A DNA stretch of 64,000 nucleotides from AP-15 sp963703745. Its GTDB lineage: Bacteria > Pseudomonadota > Alphaproteobacteria > ATCC43930 > CGMCC-115725. Shown here piece by piece: positions 35,203-44,691 of this stretch. Positions within the stretch are counted from its first letter, which is position 1; each line of letters starts with the position of its first letter. Position numbers and translations under genes: made by a program. The notes beneath the pieces are model-generated. The model did no database searches and was not told the DNA's origin. It saw nothing but the letters and a program-made list of their open reading frames with translations. The stretch is taken from contig CAVPFL010000004.1 in assembly GCA_963703745.1 (NCBI GenBank), positions 1,674,001 through 1,738,000 on the forward strand, written 5' to 3'.

Positions 35203-35967
35203 ATGAACCGCGACGCCACGAAGCTAAATCTCCCGGTGCTTGTCTTCTTTGGCCTGATGGCGACCTCACTCGGAGGATTGCTGCTGTTGCCGCCGATCCC
35301 GCAGGATCAAAGCTACCACCAATTCGCCGACCAGCGCACCATACTCGGCATCCCGAATTTTTGGAACGTCGTCTCGAATCTTCCGTTTCTCGCGGTCGGT
35401 GCCGTGGGGTTGCGGCGGTTTCGGGACGATCCGGCAACAGTCGTTTTCTTTCTGGGGGTTTTCCTGACCGGCATCGGCTCGTCCTACTATCACTGGAATC
35501 CGAACGACGACACCTTGTTCTGGGACCGGCTGCCGATGACTCTAGCCTTCGCAGCGATCCTCTCGCTCGTCGTCCAGGAGCGCGTCAACGCAAAGACCGG
35601 GGCTATTCTGCTTTGGCCGGCGCTCGCAGTCGGTTTGTTCAGCCTGCTGTTCTGGCGCTGGACCGACGATTTGCGGCTCTACTTCTGGGTGCAGTTCTTT
35701 CCTGGTCTCGCGGTCGCCTTGCTGTTTTTGCTGTGCCCGCCGAAGTACACCGGCACGAATTATTGGATCGCCGCTGGGGTGCTCTACGCGCTCGCCAAGG
35801 TGTTTGAGTTCACCGATGAGGCAATTTATTCGGCCGGAAACTTGTTGAGCGGACATGCCCTCAAACACCTTGCGGCCGCAGCTGCGTGCTTTGCAATTCT
35901 GAGATATTTCCAGACCCGCCAACCGATCCTCGAGGAGCACCCTGCGCGCCCCGTCCGAGTGGCATAG
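35203..35967 (+). CDS. Ceramidase-like (CREST superfamily) membrane hydrolase
   Basis: A 254-residue integral membrane protein with about seven hydrophobic helices. The sequence shows the CREST metal-hydrolase pattern: N..WNVVSN near residue 50, GIGSSYYHWNP (conserved Ser and His), DDTLFWDRLPMT (conserved Asp), and GHALKHLAAA (C-terminal His). Family members cleave the amide bond of ceramides or related lipids in membranes. ATG 35203 gives a natural hydrophobic start. A decayed paralogue is at 47396-47859 beside an intact lipoprotein paralogue, so the two genes form a repeated neighbourhood. Whether the substrate is a sphingolipid or another N-acyl amide is not known. Confidence 0.85.
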   Translation: MNRDATKLNLPVLVFFGLMATSLGGLLLLPPIPQDQSYHQFADQRTILGIPNFWNVVSNLPFLAVGAVGLRRFRDDPATVVFFLGVFLTGIGSSYYHWNPNDDTLFWDRLPMTLAFAAILSLVVQERVNAKTGAILLWPALAVGLFSLLFWRWTDDLRLYFWVQFFPGLAVALLFLLCPPKYTGTNYWIAAGVLYALAKVFEFTDEAIYSAGNLLSGHALKHLAAAAACFAILRYFQTRQPILEEHPARPVRVA

Positions 35968-36103
35968 GTGAAATCGTAGCAGATTTCCCGGTGGTTTCGG
36001 CTCTTGTGGTTATCCCCGATCGTGAACGGACCTAGGTTATTGGTCTATCTTCACCTGCGGCGCGCCGCCTATCGAGCGAAGCGTTCGATCGTCTGTTCGG
36101 GAC

Positions 36104-37732
36104 TCAGCCCCACGCCAACATCGCGGCGCCTAGAATGATTACCAAGGTCAGCAGCGACAGACCCGCCACTGGCCATTGTCGCAGATAGCCGTCGGCTCGC
36201 TCGATCGCCTCGCCCCAGGGGGCGGTTGCGCGTATTGCCGCTTCCCCCACCACCACGACATCTCCCTCCGGGACGCGCGGCAGACGGTACGCCCAGCGCC
36301 ATAGTCCAACGGCCAGCACCCCGCCGATCAAAGCCGGCCACAACGCCGCCCACAGCGTCCCGAGGGCCAGCGCATCGAGCAGGGTTCCGCTTCCGGCCGT
36401 CGGATAGAGCGCCCAGGGAACCGTCACGGCTGTGGAAGCCATAATCAGCCATGGCCGCACGAGCCCGGTCGGTGCCGCCGTCGCAGGGTCTCGTGGTGTG
36501 GTTTGCACCAGACAGCGCAGGAAATGGAGCATCAGCAATACGCTCCCAGCCGTCGACAATGCCGCAAATATGCCGATGACACCCTCGCCGAGCTGAGCCT
36601 TCAAAAGCTTCGCCAGCATGCCCCCGGTGAGTGGCAACCCGGCAAGTCCCAGCGCTAGCACTGCGGCCGGTATCAGCACCGGCCACAAGCGTGAGCCAGC
36701 GGCGGCTGCCACGCCAATCGCGAGAAATAGCCCACCCTTGACCAGTACGTGATTCGCAGCGGCGAAGCTCACTCCCAGCGTTGCACCGGGGTCGCCCGCG
36801 GCCAACCCCATGCCGAGTGCCGCGGCGAGCAGTCCCATTTGGCTGACGCTGGAATAAGCCAGCACCGTCTTCGGGTTTTTCTGCGTGATCCCGACCAGAA
36901 CGCCGTAGAAGGCCGAGAACATCCCTGCCGCAGCCAGCGCTTTCCCACATCCCGGCATTGCGGTGCCGAGTGGCAGAAAGCGGATGAACCCGATCACCCC
37001 GGCCTTTACCGCGGCGCCACTGAGCACGGCCGCGGCCGGGATCGGTGCCGCCGTATAGGCGAGCGGCATCCACACATGTGCCGGTACGAGGCCGATCTTC
37101 AACCCGAATCCCAAGATGAGGAGCGTCAACGCTGTGTCGCGCCAGGGCGACAGCGGCAAAGCAGCTGCCGCGTCGCGGATCAGCAGGCTGCCGTTCGGGG
37201 TGGCTTGCGCCATGAATACGAAAGCCATCAACAGAAAGGCCTCGCCCAGTACGGCAAGTGCGACATAGATGATGCCTGCCCGCTGGCTACCAGGCGTGCC
37301 GTCATGTACGATAAGGCCGTAGGCCGCCAGACTGACCACCGAGAAGGTTAAATAAAAGCTTACCAGGTCGGCGGCGATGAAGACGCCGAGGTTGCCTGTC
37401 AGGGTGAGCAGCCACCACTCCGCAAATCGGCCGGCATTTGGATCGTCGCGCAAATAGGTCGAGGCGTATGCGCCCACGACGATCCATAGCATCGACGCGA
37501 CCCCGAGCAGCATCGCCCCGGGCACGTCGAGCGCCAAGGTCATGCGGAACGGCGGCTCAGGCAATACCAGGATCGCGCCGGGAGGGGCCAGCAGTGCCGC
37601 GACTAGGGCGGGCGCCGGTGCCAGGACCAACAGCGACGGCATGCGGTCTCTCGCGCGCCGCGACACACAGGCCAACAGCATGGCGAGAGGCACGGCCAGG
37701 GCAGCGAAGAGCAATGCCCCTGCGACAGTCAC
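36104..37732 (-). CDS. NuoL/NuoM-like proton-translocating antiporter subunit (Mrp-associated)
   Basis: A 542-residue membrane protein with ~14 helices, related to MrpD/NuoL/NuoM. The family glutamate/lysine motifs lie around GLVPAHVWMPLAYTAAP and PKTVLAYSSVSQMG. It is the last gene of the nine-gene operon: its GTG start overlaps the mrpD stop as GTGA. In this operon no gene encodes the N-terminal part of MrpA, so this subunit may take its place. It would move protons against Na+ or K+ in the inner membrane. Confidence 0.86.
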   Translation of the reverse strand: MTVAGALLFAALAVPLAMLLACVSRRARDRMPSLLVLAPAPALVAALLAPPGAILVLPEPPFRMTLALDVPGAMLLGVASMLWIVVGAYASTYLRDDPNAGRFAEWWLLTLTGNLGVFIAADLVSFYLTFSVVSLAAYGLIVHDGTPGSQRAGIIYVALAVLGEAFLLMAFVFMAQATPNGSLLIRDAAAALPLSPWRDTALTLLILGFGLKIGLVPAHVWMPLAYTAAPIPAAAVLSGAAVKAGVIGFIRFLPLGTAMPGCGKALAAAGMFSAFYGVLVGITQKNPKTVLAYSSVSQMGLLAAALGMGLAAGDPGATLGVSFAAANHVLVKGGLFLAIGVAAAAGSRLWPVLIPAAVLALGLAGLPLTGGMLAKLLKAQLGEGVIGIFAALSTAGSVLLMLHFLRCLVQTTPRDPATAAPTGLVRPWLIMASTAVTVPWALYPTAGSGTLLDALALGTLWAALWPALIGGVLAVGLWRWAYRLPRVPEGDVVVVGEAAIRATAPWGEAIERADGYLRQWPVAGLSLLTLVIILGAAMLAWG

Positions 37733-39282
37733 AACCCACAGTCCGCAGTTATTGGCTTCGGGTGGGTCTTCACCTGAGCCCCCCCCAGCGCTATGTCAGG
37801 ACGGCCGATCTGCAGCAACTCCAAAGGCCGCAGCGGGACAAAGCCGAGCAGCACAGCACACAGCGCGAGCGCCACCACCACCGCCTGCCGGCTCGGAGAA
37901 ATGGTTGAGAGCAGCCGCAGGGGCTCACTCGCATCCGCCAATGCTCGGGCGAGCACGAGGAATATGTAGCCACCCGCGAGCAACCCGCCCGCCAGGACGA
38001 CCAGCGCCCACCACCATTGGCCAGCGGCGACCGCTGCCGTCAACAACATCGCTTTCGCCACAAAGCCGCCGCTGGGCGGCAGACCCATAAGAGACAGGCC
38101 GCCGAGCCCGAAGGCGAAGACGGTTATCGGCAGGGCCCGCCCGATGCCAGCGAGCCCCGAAATCCGGTCGTGCCCGAGGGCCTCGGCGATTAGCCCTGCC
38201 GCCATAAACATGGCGGCCTTGGCGAAGGCGTGCGAAATGGCCTGAAGAACGCCGCCAGTCCAGGCGGCCGTGCTCCACGGATGGCCCGTTTCAGGCCTGA
38301 CGGCGAGTGGAAACATCAAGAACAAGTAGCCGATCTGCGCGACCGTCGAATAGGCGATCAACAGTTTCAGCCGCGCCTGGCGGAGCGCCACGACGCTGCC
38401 AAAGAGGATCGCAGCTGCGCCGAGGATACCGAGGATTTGCGCTGCCGCCTGGTCCGCCAAACCGGGCATGACATCGAACCACAGCCGGACGACGAGAAAA
38501 AAGGGCGCCTTCACGACCAGCCCCGACAGTATGGCGCTGGCCGGGGCGGGAGCGCCGGCATGGGCGGGCGGCAGCCACAGATGCAACGGGTAAAGCGCGG
38601 CCTTCGCCAGCAGCCCTACCGTCATCAGCGAGAGCGAGGCCCAGGCGATCGGCCCCCCATGGATGCGGCGGGACAACAGAACGATATCGAGGGTGCCGTA
38701 AGCGCCATAGAGCAGCACTGCGCCGAGTAGGTAGAGGACTGACCCCAAGAGCGCGAACAGCAGATAACGCAATGCGGCCGCGAGTGTCTCCGCGCGGCCA
38801 TCAAGGGAGACCAACGGCACCGCTGCGAAAGTCAGCAGTTCGAGGGCGACATAGAGGTTGAAGAGATCGCCGCCGATAAAGACGGCGTTGAGCGCCCCCC
38901 AAACCGCCAGCAGCAATGTCCAGAATACCACCGGGGCGCGCGTTTCCGCCCCCTCCGGGCCGGGAAACTGCGCTCGCGCGAACAGACCAATGCCGCAGAT
39001 CAGCACCGCCGCGGTCAGAGTCATTGCTGCAGAAAGCCCATCCGCCCGAAATGCCACGCCGAGCGGCGGGTCCCAACTGCCGACAAAGTATTGCAGCACA
39101 TTGTTGCTGCGCCAGACGCCGGCGGCGATCGCCACTGCGACCGCGAGCCCGGCCGGCATCAGAATGAGGGCGATGCGCTCTGCGTGCCGTCCGCCGAGCG
39201 CCAGCGAAAGAAGCACGCCCACGATGGGAAGGACGATCGCCAGAACAAGGAGGAAGCCGCCTCCCGTCGCTGAACCCGCCAT
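37729..39282 (-). CDS. mrpD: Mrp antiporter subunit D (MnhD/MrpD)
   Basis: A 517-residue subunit with the proton-channel core of NuoN/NuoM/MrpD: GDLFNLYVALELLT at the helix with the conserved glutamate, AKAALYPLHLWLPPAHAGAPAP, IAYSTVAQIGYL and LMGLPPSGGFVAK. The start overlaps the mrpC stop by one base (TGATG), and the stop overlaps the next gene. MrpD catalyses exchange of Na+ or K+ for protons as part of a multi-subunit complex. Confidence 0.9.
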   Translation of the reverse strand: MAGSATGGGFLLVLAIVLPIVGVLLSLALGGRHAERIALILMPAGLAVAVAIAAGVWRSNNVLQYFVGSWDPPLGVAFRADGLSAAMTLTAAVLICGIGLFARAQFPGPEGAETRAPVVFWTLLLAVWGALNAVFIGGDLFNLYVALELLTFAAVPLVSLDGRAETLAAALRYLLFALLGSVLYLLGAVLLYGAYGTLDIVLLSRRIHGGPIAWASLSLMTVGLLAKAALYPLHLWLPPAHAGAPAPASAILSGLVVKAPFFLVVRLWFDVMPGLADQAAAQILGILGAAAILFGSVVALRQARLKLLIAYSTVAQIGYLFLMFPLAVRPETGHPWSTAAWTGGVLQAISHAFAKAAMFMAAGLIAEALGHDRISGLAGIGRALPITVFAFGLGGLSLMGLPPSGGFVAKAMLLTAAVAAGQWWWALVVLAGGLLAGGYIFLVLARALADASEPLRLLSTISPSRQAVVVALALCAVLLGFVPLRPLELLQIGRPDIALGGAQVKTHPKPITADCGL

Positions 39283-39623
39283 CAGCGGTGGCCGTCATCC
39301 ATACGTGGTTGGATCGGCGCATCCGACCGAAGCGTGGCCTGCCCGGTCTCCTGAAAGAGCCGCAGCAGCAGTGCCACTGCGAGCGCCGTCGCCGAGAAGG
39401 CGACGACAATGCCGGTGATGACCAACGCCTGCGGCACCGGGTCGCCACCGAAGCCGGCCGCTGCGCCCCTGCGGGCGACGGCGCCGAACAGCAGGAACAC
39501 GCCACCGCCGAGCAAATTGAAGGCGAGGATCTTGCGGAGCGGCTGGGGATGCACGATCAGGCCGAACAGGCCCAGGCCAACCAACACCGCGCCGCATACC
39601 CCATAAAGTGTCGCGGCACTCAT
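39282..39623 (-). CDS. mrpC: Mrp antiporter subunit C (MnhC, NuoK-like)
   Basis: A 113-residue subunit with three helices and the NuoK/MnhC pattern KILAFNLLGGGVFLLFG and DPVPQALVITGIVVAFSATA. The start at ATG 39623 overlaps the preceding stop as ATGA, which decides it against the longer upstream ORF. Length agrees with MnhC. Confidence 0.9.
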   Translation of the reverse strand: MSAATLYGVCGAVLVGLGLFGLIVHPQPLRKILAFNLLGGGVFLLFGAVARRGAAAGFGGDPVPQALVITGIVVAFSATALAVALLLRLFQETGQATLRSDAPIQPRMDDGHR

Positions 39624-40555
39624 CGCTGCGGCGCCCGTTCCGGTGGCCCGGCCACCAACAGAGCGAGCGTCGCTGCAATCGAAACCGTCACTGGTATCTC
39701 TACCGTCAGAATCAGCAGCTTGGCGTAAGGCGCTGGGTATGCCAGGAAGGCACCCGCCATCGCAAAGCCGGCGAACCCGATCGCGACAAACACCACCGGT
39801 CCGGCGACCAGCAAGAGCCGCAGCCAGCGCCGGCTGATCGGAGGCGCGTCTACCAGCCCGGCCATCGTGGCGAGGATCCACATGGCAGCCAGAATTGTTG
39901 CACCCTGAAACTCGCCGCCGGGAGCAACCGAGCCGACCCAGAAGATGTGGATCCCAACGAGTATCCCCACTGGCACCAGCAGCTGTGCGACGAAAGTCAG
40001 CACACCGTCCGTGTCAGCATGATGCCGCGGCCCGGGGAGGCCGCCCCAAACGCGGTCCGGCGCCAGCGACCAGATGCTGACCAGCGCGAGCAGTAGCACC
40101 ACCGTCTCGAGCAACGTGTCGATCGCACGATATGCCATCAAGACGGCGGTGACGGGATTGCTCAGGCCGGTCGCCGCGATGTTCGCTGCCGCCTGCGGCG
40201 CGAGTGTCGGCGCGGGCTCGGGAAACAGCAGCACGATCGCCGCAATCCCTGCCGATACCAACGCGCAGAGCAGAGCGGCCGCAAGCCGCAGGGTTGCACC
40301 CGGCTTCTCGCGGGCCGCCGGGGTCTGGGTGCCGCGCAAGCGGATGCTTGCGCCCAGCAGTAGCCCGCCGGTCACTCCGCTGCCGATCGCCGCCTCGGTC
40401 AGCGCCACGTCCGGCGCCGCAAGACGGACCCAGACCAGCGCGAGCAGCAGTCCGTAGGAGACGAAGCCGATAACCGCCGCGAACGTGTCGCGCGCGGTGG
40501 TGGTCCAGATGGCCACTCCGAGGACCAATACGGCGAGGCCGATATCGAACGCCAA
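39620..40555 (-). CDS. mrpB: DUF4040/MrpA C-terminal domain fused to MnhB
   Basis: A 311-residue membrane protein of three parts. Residues ~1-75 match the DUF4040/MbhD domain (FAAVIGFVSYGLLLALVWVRL...ALTEAAIGSG); ~90-170 match the MbhE-like end of MrpA (NPVTAVLMAYRAIDTLLETVVLL); ~180-311 match MnhB (HIFWVGSVAPGGEFQGATILA, PYAKLLILTVEIPV). Canonical MrpA carries the first two domains after a large antiporter domain, which is absent here. It is separated by nine bases from mnhG. The fusion argues that these pieces work as one module. Confidence 0.86.
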   Translation of the reverse strand: MAFDIGLAVLVLGVAIWTTTARDTFAAVIGFVSYGLLLALVWVRLAAPDVALTEAAIGSGVTGGLLLGASIRLRGTQTPAAREKPGATLRLAAALLCALVSAGIAAIVLLFPEPAPTLAPQAAANIAATGLSNPVTAVLMAYRAIDTLLETVVLLLALVSIWSLAPDRVWGGLPGPRHHADTDGVLTFVAQLLVPVGILVGIHIFWVGSVAPGGEFQGATILAAMWILATMAGLVDAPPISRRWLRLLLVAGPVVFVAIGFAGFAMAGAFLAYPAPYAKLLILTVEIPVTVSIAATLALLVAGPPERAPQR

Positions 40556-40564
40556 GACGATCCG

Positions 40565-40858
40565 TCAGACCGGGGATCCGCCGGGCCGGGCGGTACGCGC
40601 AATCAACTGGGCGACAGTGGCTCCAGCGAGCAAGGTGAGGAGCCAGACGGCGATAAGCTTCAGCGCCGCAAACGGCCCTTCCACCTGAAACAGCAGTCCG
40701 AGCACAATCAAACCGAGGCCGAGGTTATCCGCCTTGGTCAGCGTGTGCAGGCGGCTGAGCGCGTCAGGAAACCGCAGCAGCCCTACCGTCCCCGCCAGGA
40801 AGAAGAAGGCACCGGCCGAGACCGCCAGGATGGTCAACGCATCCAGTGCGAGGCTCAT
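40565..40858 (-). CDS. mrpG: Mrp antiporter subunit G (MnhG)
   Basis: A 97-residue, three-helix subunit. GTVGLLRFPDALSRLHTLTKADNLG is the family signature. The ATG overlaps the mrpF stop as ATGA. Small accessory subunit of the Mrp cation/proton antiporter. Confidence 0.92.
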   Translation of the reverse strand: MSLALDALTILAVSAGAFFFLAGTVGLLRFPDALSRLHTLTKADNLGLGLIVLGLLFQVEGPFAALKLIAVWLLTLLAGATVAQLIARTARPGGSPV

Positions 40859-41124
40859 GCCCTGTCCGCCTCCGAGCGGGCGGCTCCCTTGACAAAGGCG
40901 ACCGTGATGAAGGCCGCCAGCACCGCCAGTATTAGCGCGACGTCCACCGCGGCAGGCGCGCCCATTGCCGCTGCAAGCAACAGTAGAGCCGCAATACCCC
41001 CGGTGCCGAGCAGCTGCGCCGCCATGATGCGATCGTCGTCGCCTGGCCCCCGCAGGATGCGGAATAAACCCACCGCCACTGTCGCCAATACGAACCCTGC
41101 GGCGGCGAGCAAGAAGTCAGCCAC
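40855..41124 (-). CDS. mrpF: Mrp antiporter subunit F (MnhF)
   Basis: An ~89-residue, three-helix subunit with the MnhF pattern FRILRGPGDDDRIMAAQLLG and ALILAVLAAFITVAF. A GTG at 41124 is chosen because it begins VADFLLAAAGFVLA and overlaps the mrpE stop by eight bases; the ATG-like start at 41154 gives ten extra residues that are not family-like. Confidence 0.87.
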   Translation of the reverse strand: MADFLLAAAGFVLATVAVGLFRILRGPGDDDRIMAAQLLGTGGIAALLLLAAAMGAPAAVDVALILAVLAAFITVAFVKGAARSEADRA

Positions 41125-41611
41125 CGCTGCGCGCCTCTGCGATGACCTGAGCAAACGCCTCTTCCTCCATGGTGAGCTGAGCCGCTACCGGCTGCTCGGC
41201 ATCGAGGCAGTGGATCAGAAGTTCTCCTCTTTCGTCGGAGCCGGTCGGCACGGTACCCGGCAGCAGGCTCATCAACGTGGTGAACATGTGCCTCGCCGGA
41301 CCCCGCGGGAGCCCTACGGGGTAGACCACGAAGCCGGGGTGCAACGGAAGTCGGGGATCGAGCGCGCGGCGCGCGACGTCAATTCCGGCCACCACGGACT
41401 GGCGGAGAAAGCGCAAAGCGAGCCGAACGAGGGCAGCTGGCCGCACGCGCCTTGTGTCTGCCGGAAGCAGACTCAAGCTCGCCCAGGTCGCTGCCAAAAC
41501 CGCTACTGCTCCAGCCCCAAGATCGGCCGGGTTGCCACCGGTAAGCATGATCCAGAGTACGAAAAAGGTGACCGCTCGCACCACCGCCGGCCGGGCAAGC
41601 GCGAGATTCAT
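41117..41611 (-). CDS. mrpE: Mrp antiporter subunit E (MnhE)
   Basis: A 164-residue subunit with two to three N-terminal helices and the typical cytoplasmic end: MFTTLMSLLPGTVPTGSDE and LIHCLDAEQPV, which match MnhE. The ATG overlaps the stop of the RND pump gene as ATGA, so its translation is coupled to the pump, an unusual arrangement. It is the first Mrp gene in the operon. Confidence 0.91.
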   Translation of the reverse strand: MNLALARPAVVRAVTFFVLWIMLTGGNPADLGAGAVAVLAATWASLSLLPADTRRVRPAALVRLALRFLRQSVVAGIDVARRALDPRLPLHPGFVVYPVGLPRGPARHMFTTLMSLLPGTVPTGSDERGELLIHCLDAEQPVAAQLTMEEEAFAQVIAEARSGG

Positions 41612-44600
41612 GCTACGTCTGTAGCAGTGGGGCTAGGCATGACGGTCCTTCCGATTGCAGCGGGCTCCTTGATACGGAACCAAGCGACATACAATGCCGG
41701 CAGAAAGATCAGGGTGAGAACCGTCGCAACCAGCAAACCACCCATGACGGCAATGGCCATCGGGCCCCAGAATATCGTCACCGCAATCGGGATCAACCCG
41801 AGAACCGTGGATATTGCCGTCAGCATGATCGGGCGGAAGCGGGACACGCTCGCCTCGATGACGGCATTCCAGACATCGAGACCCTGCGCCAATTCGAAAT
41901 CGATCTGCTCGATAAGGATCACCGCATTTCGCGCAATCATACCGAGCAGCGATAGAATCCCGAGAATAGCCACGAAACCGAGCGGCTGGTGGAAGAGGAG
42001 AAGCGCCGCAACGATGCCGATCAGGCCCATCGGGACGACGCTCAGCACAAGCAAGAGGCGATTGAAACTCTGTAACTGGATCATCAGAAAGGTGATCATC
42101 AGGAACAGCATCAGCGGGACGACGGCGAAAACGGAAGCCTGAGATTTCTGGCTTTCTTCGACCGTGCCTCCCACCGCAATCCGATAGGATGCCGGCAGGC
42201 TCGCGCTGAGGTTGGCGACCGCCGGAGCGAGCGCGTCGACCACGGATTCGGGCAGCACACCGGGGGCAACGTCGGCTAGCACGGTTAATGTCGGGACGCG
42301 GTCGCGCCGCCAAATCAGAGGGTATTCCTGAGCGAAATCGAATGTCGCGACTTGGCTGAGCGGAACGGTGCGTCCATTCGGAAGCGGGATCTGCAGGTTT
42401 CGCAAGGTTGAAAGCGACAAACGTTGCTCGTCGGTCGCGCGCGTCAGGACGTCCACCAGCCAGATGCCATCGCGGACCTGCGTGACTGGCGTGCCGGTCA
42501 CTACGGTGTTCATCACAGAGGCGATTGCCTCGGAGCTCAAACCCAGCAGTCGTGCCTGATCCTGGTCGATGCGGATGCGGACCATCCGGGCCGGCTCCAT
42601 CCAATCGAAATTGACGTGCCTCGAGCCGGGATCGGTCGCCACGATCTGGGCTAGCCGCAGCGCGATGTCCCGTACCTCGCTGATATCCGGTCCGCTCACC
42701 CGATATTGCACCGGCCACCCGACCGGTGGGCCAAGGCCCAACGGCGACACCCGGGTCACCGCGCTCGGGAAGTTCTCCGCAAGCGACGCCTCCAGCTTCT
42801 TCTGAAGCCGTTCACGCGCCGCGACATCCTTCGCAAGGACGACAGCCTGAGTAAAGAAATCGTTCGGTAATTCAACATTAAGGGGAAGATAAAAGCGAAT
42901 CGCGCCGCGGCCAACATAGGTGCTCCACCGATCCACATCGGGATCGCCCTTGAGCAGGCCGTCGAGCCTCTCGGCCGCCTCTTCGCTGGCATAAATCGAG
43001 GCATTTTGCGGCAACGAAAGGTCGACCAGAAGGTCCCGACGATCGGACGGCGGAAAGAACTGTCGCGCCACCAACGGGCTTGCCAGAATGGCCGCAGCAA
43101 AGCCGGCGAGCGTCACCCCGATGGTGACCCACCGCGCGCGCATCGCGCCGACCAGAGACCCGCGAAAATAGCGAAGGATCCGACTGGGTTTGTCCGATGG
43201 TTTCGCTTTCGGCTTTGAGAGGATTAGCACGCCGAGCAATGGCGCAAAAATAACCGCCACAAACCAAGAAAGCAGCAATGCGTACGCCACCACCGCGAAT
43301 ATTGAAAAAGTGTATTCGCCAGCCGAGCTCCTGGCAAACCCGATCGGCACGAAACCGGCGGCCGTAACAAACGACCCGGTCAGCATCGGCAACGCCAGTG
43401 TTTTGTATGCGAATGTCGCCGCCTGCTCCTTGCTGTCTCCGGCCACCAATCGGGAGGTCATAACGTCGACGGTGGTCATCGCATCATCGACGAGCAACCC
43501 GAGGGCAATGATCAGCGCGCCGAGTGAGATGCGCTGCAGGTCGATCGAGGTCAGTTCCATGACCGGGAATACGATAGCGAGCGTCAGCGGGATCGACAGC
43601 GCGATGACCGCGCCGGCTCGAACGCCGAGACTGACGAAGCTCACCGCCATGATGATCGCGATTGCCTGCCACAGCGAGGTAGTGAAGTCGCGAATAGCGT
43701 GATCGACGACAAAAGGCTGATCGGCCACGAGAGTGGGCTCGATGCCGAGTGGCTGATCGGCCCTGATCTCGCGCATCGCCTGCCCGATATTCCGTCCAAG
43801 GGTCAGGATATCGCCGCCCTCCCGCATCGAGATAGCGATGCCGATAGCGGGCTTTCCGTTCACCCGAAACATGGGCTGCGGCGGGTCCGCGTAGGCGCGG
43901 TGAACTTGGGCGATGTCACGCAACCGGATCAGACGTCCGTTGGCGACAAAATTTACCGCAAGAATGTCCTGCGCAGACTCGAATGCGCCCGACACGCGCA
44001 GGATGAGCCTCTCGTTGCCGGTTTGCAGAATCCCGGACGGGCTGACTATGTTCTGCGACGCCAATGCGGCGGTCAGAGCCGACCGGTCGATCCCGAGACC
44101 CGCGAGCTGCTGCATCGAAAATTCGACGAATATCTTCTCGTCCTGAGCGCCGAGGATCTCGATCTTCGAGACGTCCGGCACTTGCATCAGCCGCAAGCGA
44201 ATATCCTCGACCTGGTCGCGGAGCTCGCGGTGGGTGAACCCGTCCGCAGTGAAGCCGTAGATTATCCCGAAAACATCGCCGAATTCATCGTTGAAGCCCG
44301 GTCCCACCACGCCGGCCGGCAAGGTGTGGCGCATATCGCCGACGCTCTTGCGAACGTGATACCAGATGTCGGGGATTTGTCTGGCGGTGGTCTTCCCTTT
44401 CAGATTGACAAAGATCGTCGTCTTGCCGGGGCTCGTGAAGCTGCGCAGAAAATCGAGGCTCGGCGTTTCCTGAAGCGTGCGCTCGAGCCGATCGGTAATT
44501 TGCAGCAGAGTGTCGTCCAAGGTCGCGCCGGGCCAGGCCGCTTGCACGACCATCGTCTTGATGACGAAGGGCGGATCCTCGTCCCGCCCGAGACGGTAGA

Positions 44601-44691
44601 AGGCGCCCAGCCCGGCAATCGTCGCCGCAATCATCATGTAGACGACGAACGAGCGGTGCTCGAGCGCCCACTTCGACAGATTGAACTGCAT
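41608..44691 (-). CDS. RND-family efflux transporter permease
   Basis: A 1027-residue inner-membrane pump with two homologous halves, each with a large periplasmic loop and six helices. GLLVDDAMTTVDVM in TM4 carries the paired aspartates of the proton relay, and ILSLLGMIARNAVILIEQ in TM10 carries the basic residue. It belongs to the broad AcrB/MdtB-like hydrophobe/amphiphile group. The start follows the membrane-fusion gene stop directly (TAGATG). The stop overlaps mrpE. No outer-membrane TolC gene is in the window; it may use a shared one. Confidence 0.93.
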   Translation of the reverse strand: MQFNLSKWALEHRSFVVYMMIAATIAGLGAFYRLGRDEDPPFVIKTMVVQAAWPGATLDDTLLQITDRLERTLQETPSLDFLRSFTSPGKTTIFVNLKGKTTARQIPDIWYHVRKSVGDMRHTLPAGVVGPGFNDEFGDVFGIIYGFTADGFTHRELRDQVEDIRLRLMQVPDVSKIEILGAQDEKIFVEFSMQQLAGLGIDRSALTAALASQNIVSPSGILQTGNERLILRVSGAFESAQDILAVNFVANGRLIRLRDIAQVHRAYADPPQPMFRVNGKPAIGIAISMREGGDILTLGRNIGQAMREIRADQPLGIEPTLVADQPFVVDHAIRDFTTSLWQAIAIIMAVSFVSLGVRAGAVIALSIPLTLAIVFPVMELTSIDLQRISLGALIIALGLLVDDAMTTVDVMTSRLVAGDSKEQAATFAYKTLALPMLTGSFVTAAGFVPIGFARSSAGEYTFSIFAVVAYALLLSWFVAVIFAPLLGVLILSKPKAKPSDKPSRILRYFRGSLVGAMRARWVTIGVTLAGFAAAILASPLVARQFFPPSDRRDLLVDLSLPQNASIYASEEAAERLDGLLKGDPDVDRWSTYVGRGAIRFYLPLNVELPNDFFTQAVVLAKDVAARERLQKKLEASLAENFPSAVTRVSPLGLGPPVGWPVQYRVSGPDISEVRDIALRLAQIVATDPGSRHVNFDWMEPARMVRIRIDQDQARLLGLSSEAIASVMNTVVTGTPVTQVRDGIWLVDVLTRATDEQRLSLSTLRNLQIPLPNGRTVPLSQVATFDFAQEYPLIWRRDRVPTLTVLADVAPGVLPESVVDALAPAVANLSASLPASYRIAVGGTVEESQKSQASVFAVVPLMLFLMITFLMIQLQSFNRLLLVLSVVPMGLIGIVAALLLFHQPLGFVAILGILSLLGMIARNAVILIEQIDFELAQGLDVWNAVIEASVSRFRPIMLTAISTVLGLIPIAVTIFWGPMAIAVMGGLLVATVLTLIFLPALYVAWFRIKEPAAIGRTVMPSPTATDVA

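Noticed and set aside
40745..42142. Long plus-strand ORF of 465 codons opposite the Mrp genes and RND end
   Set aside because: Antisense to several genes with overlapping starts and stops; low-complexity Arg/Ser/Thr composition typical of a shadow frame.
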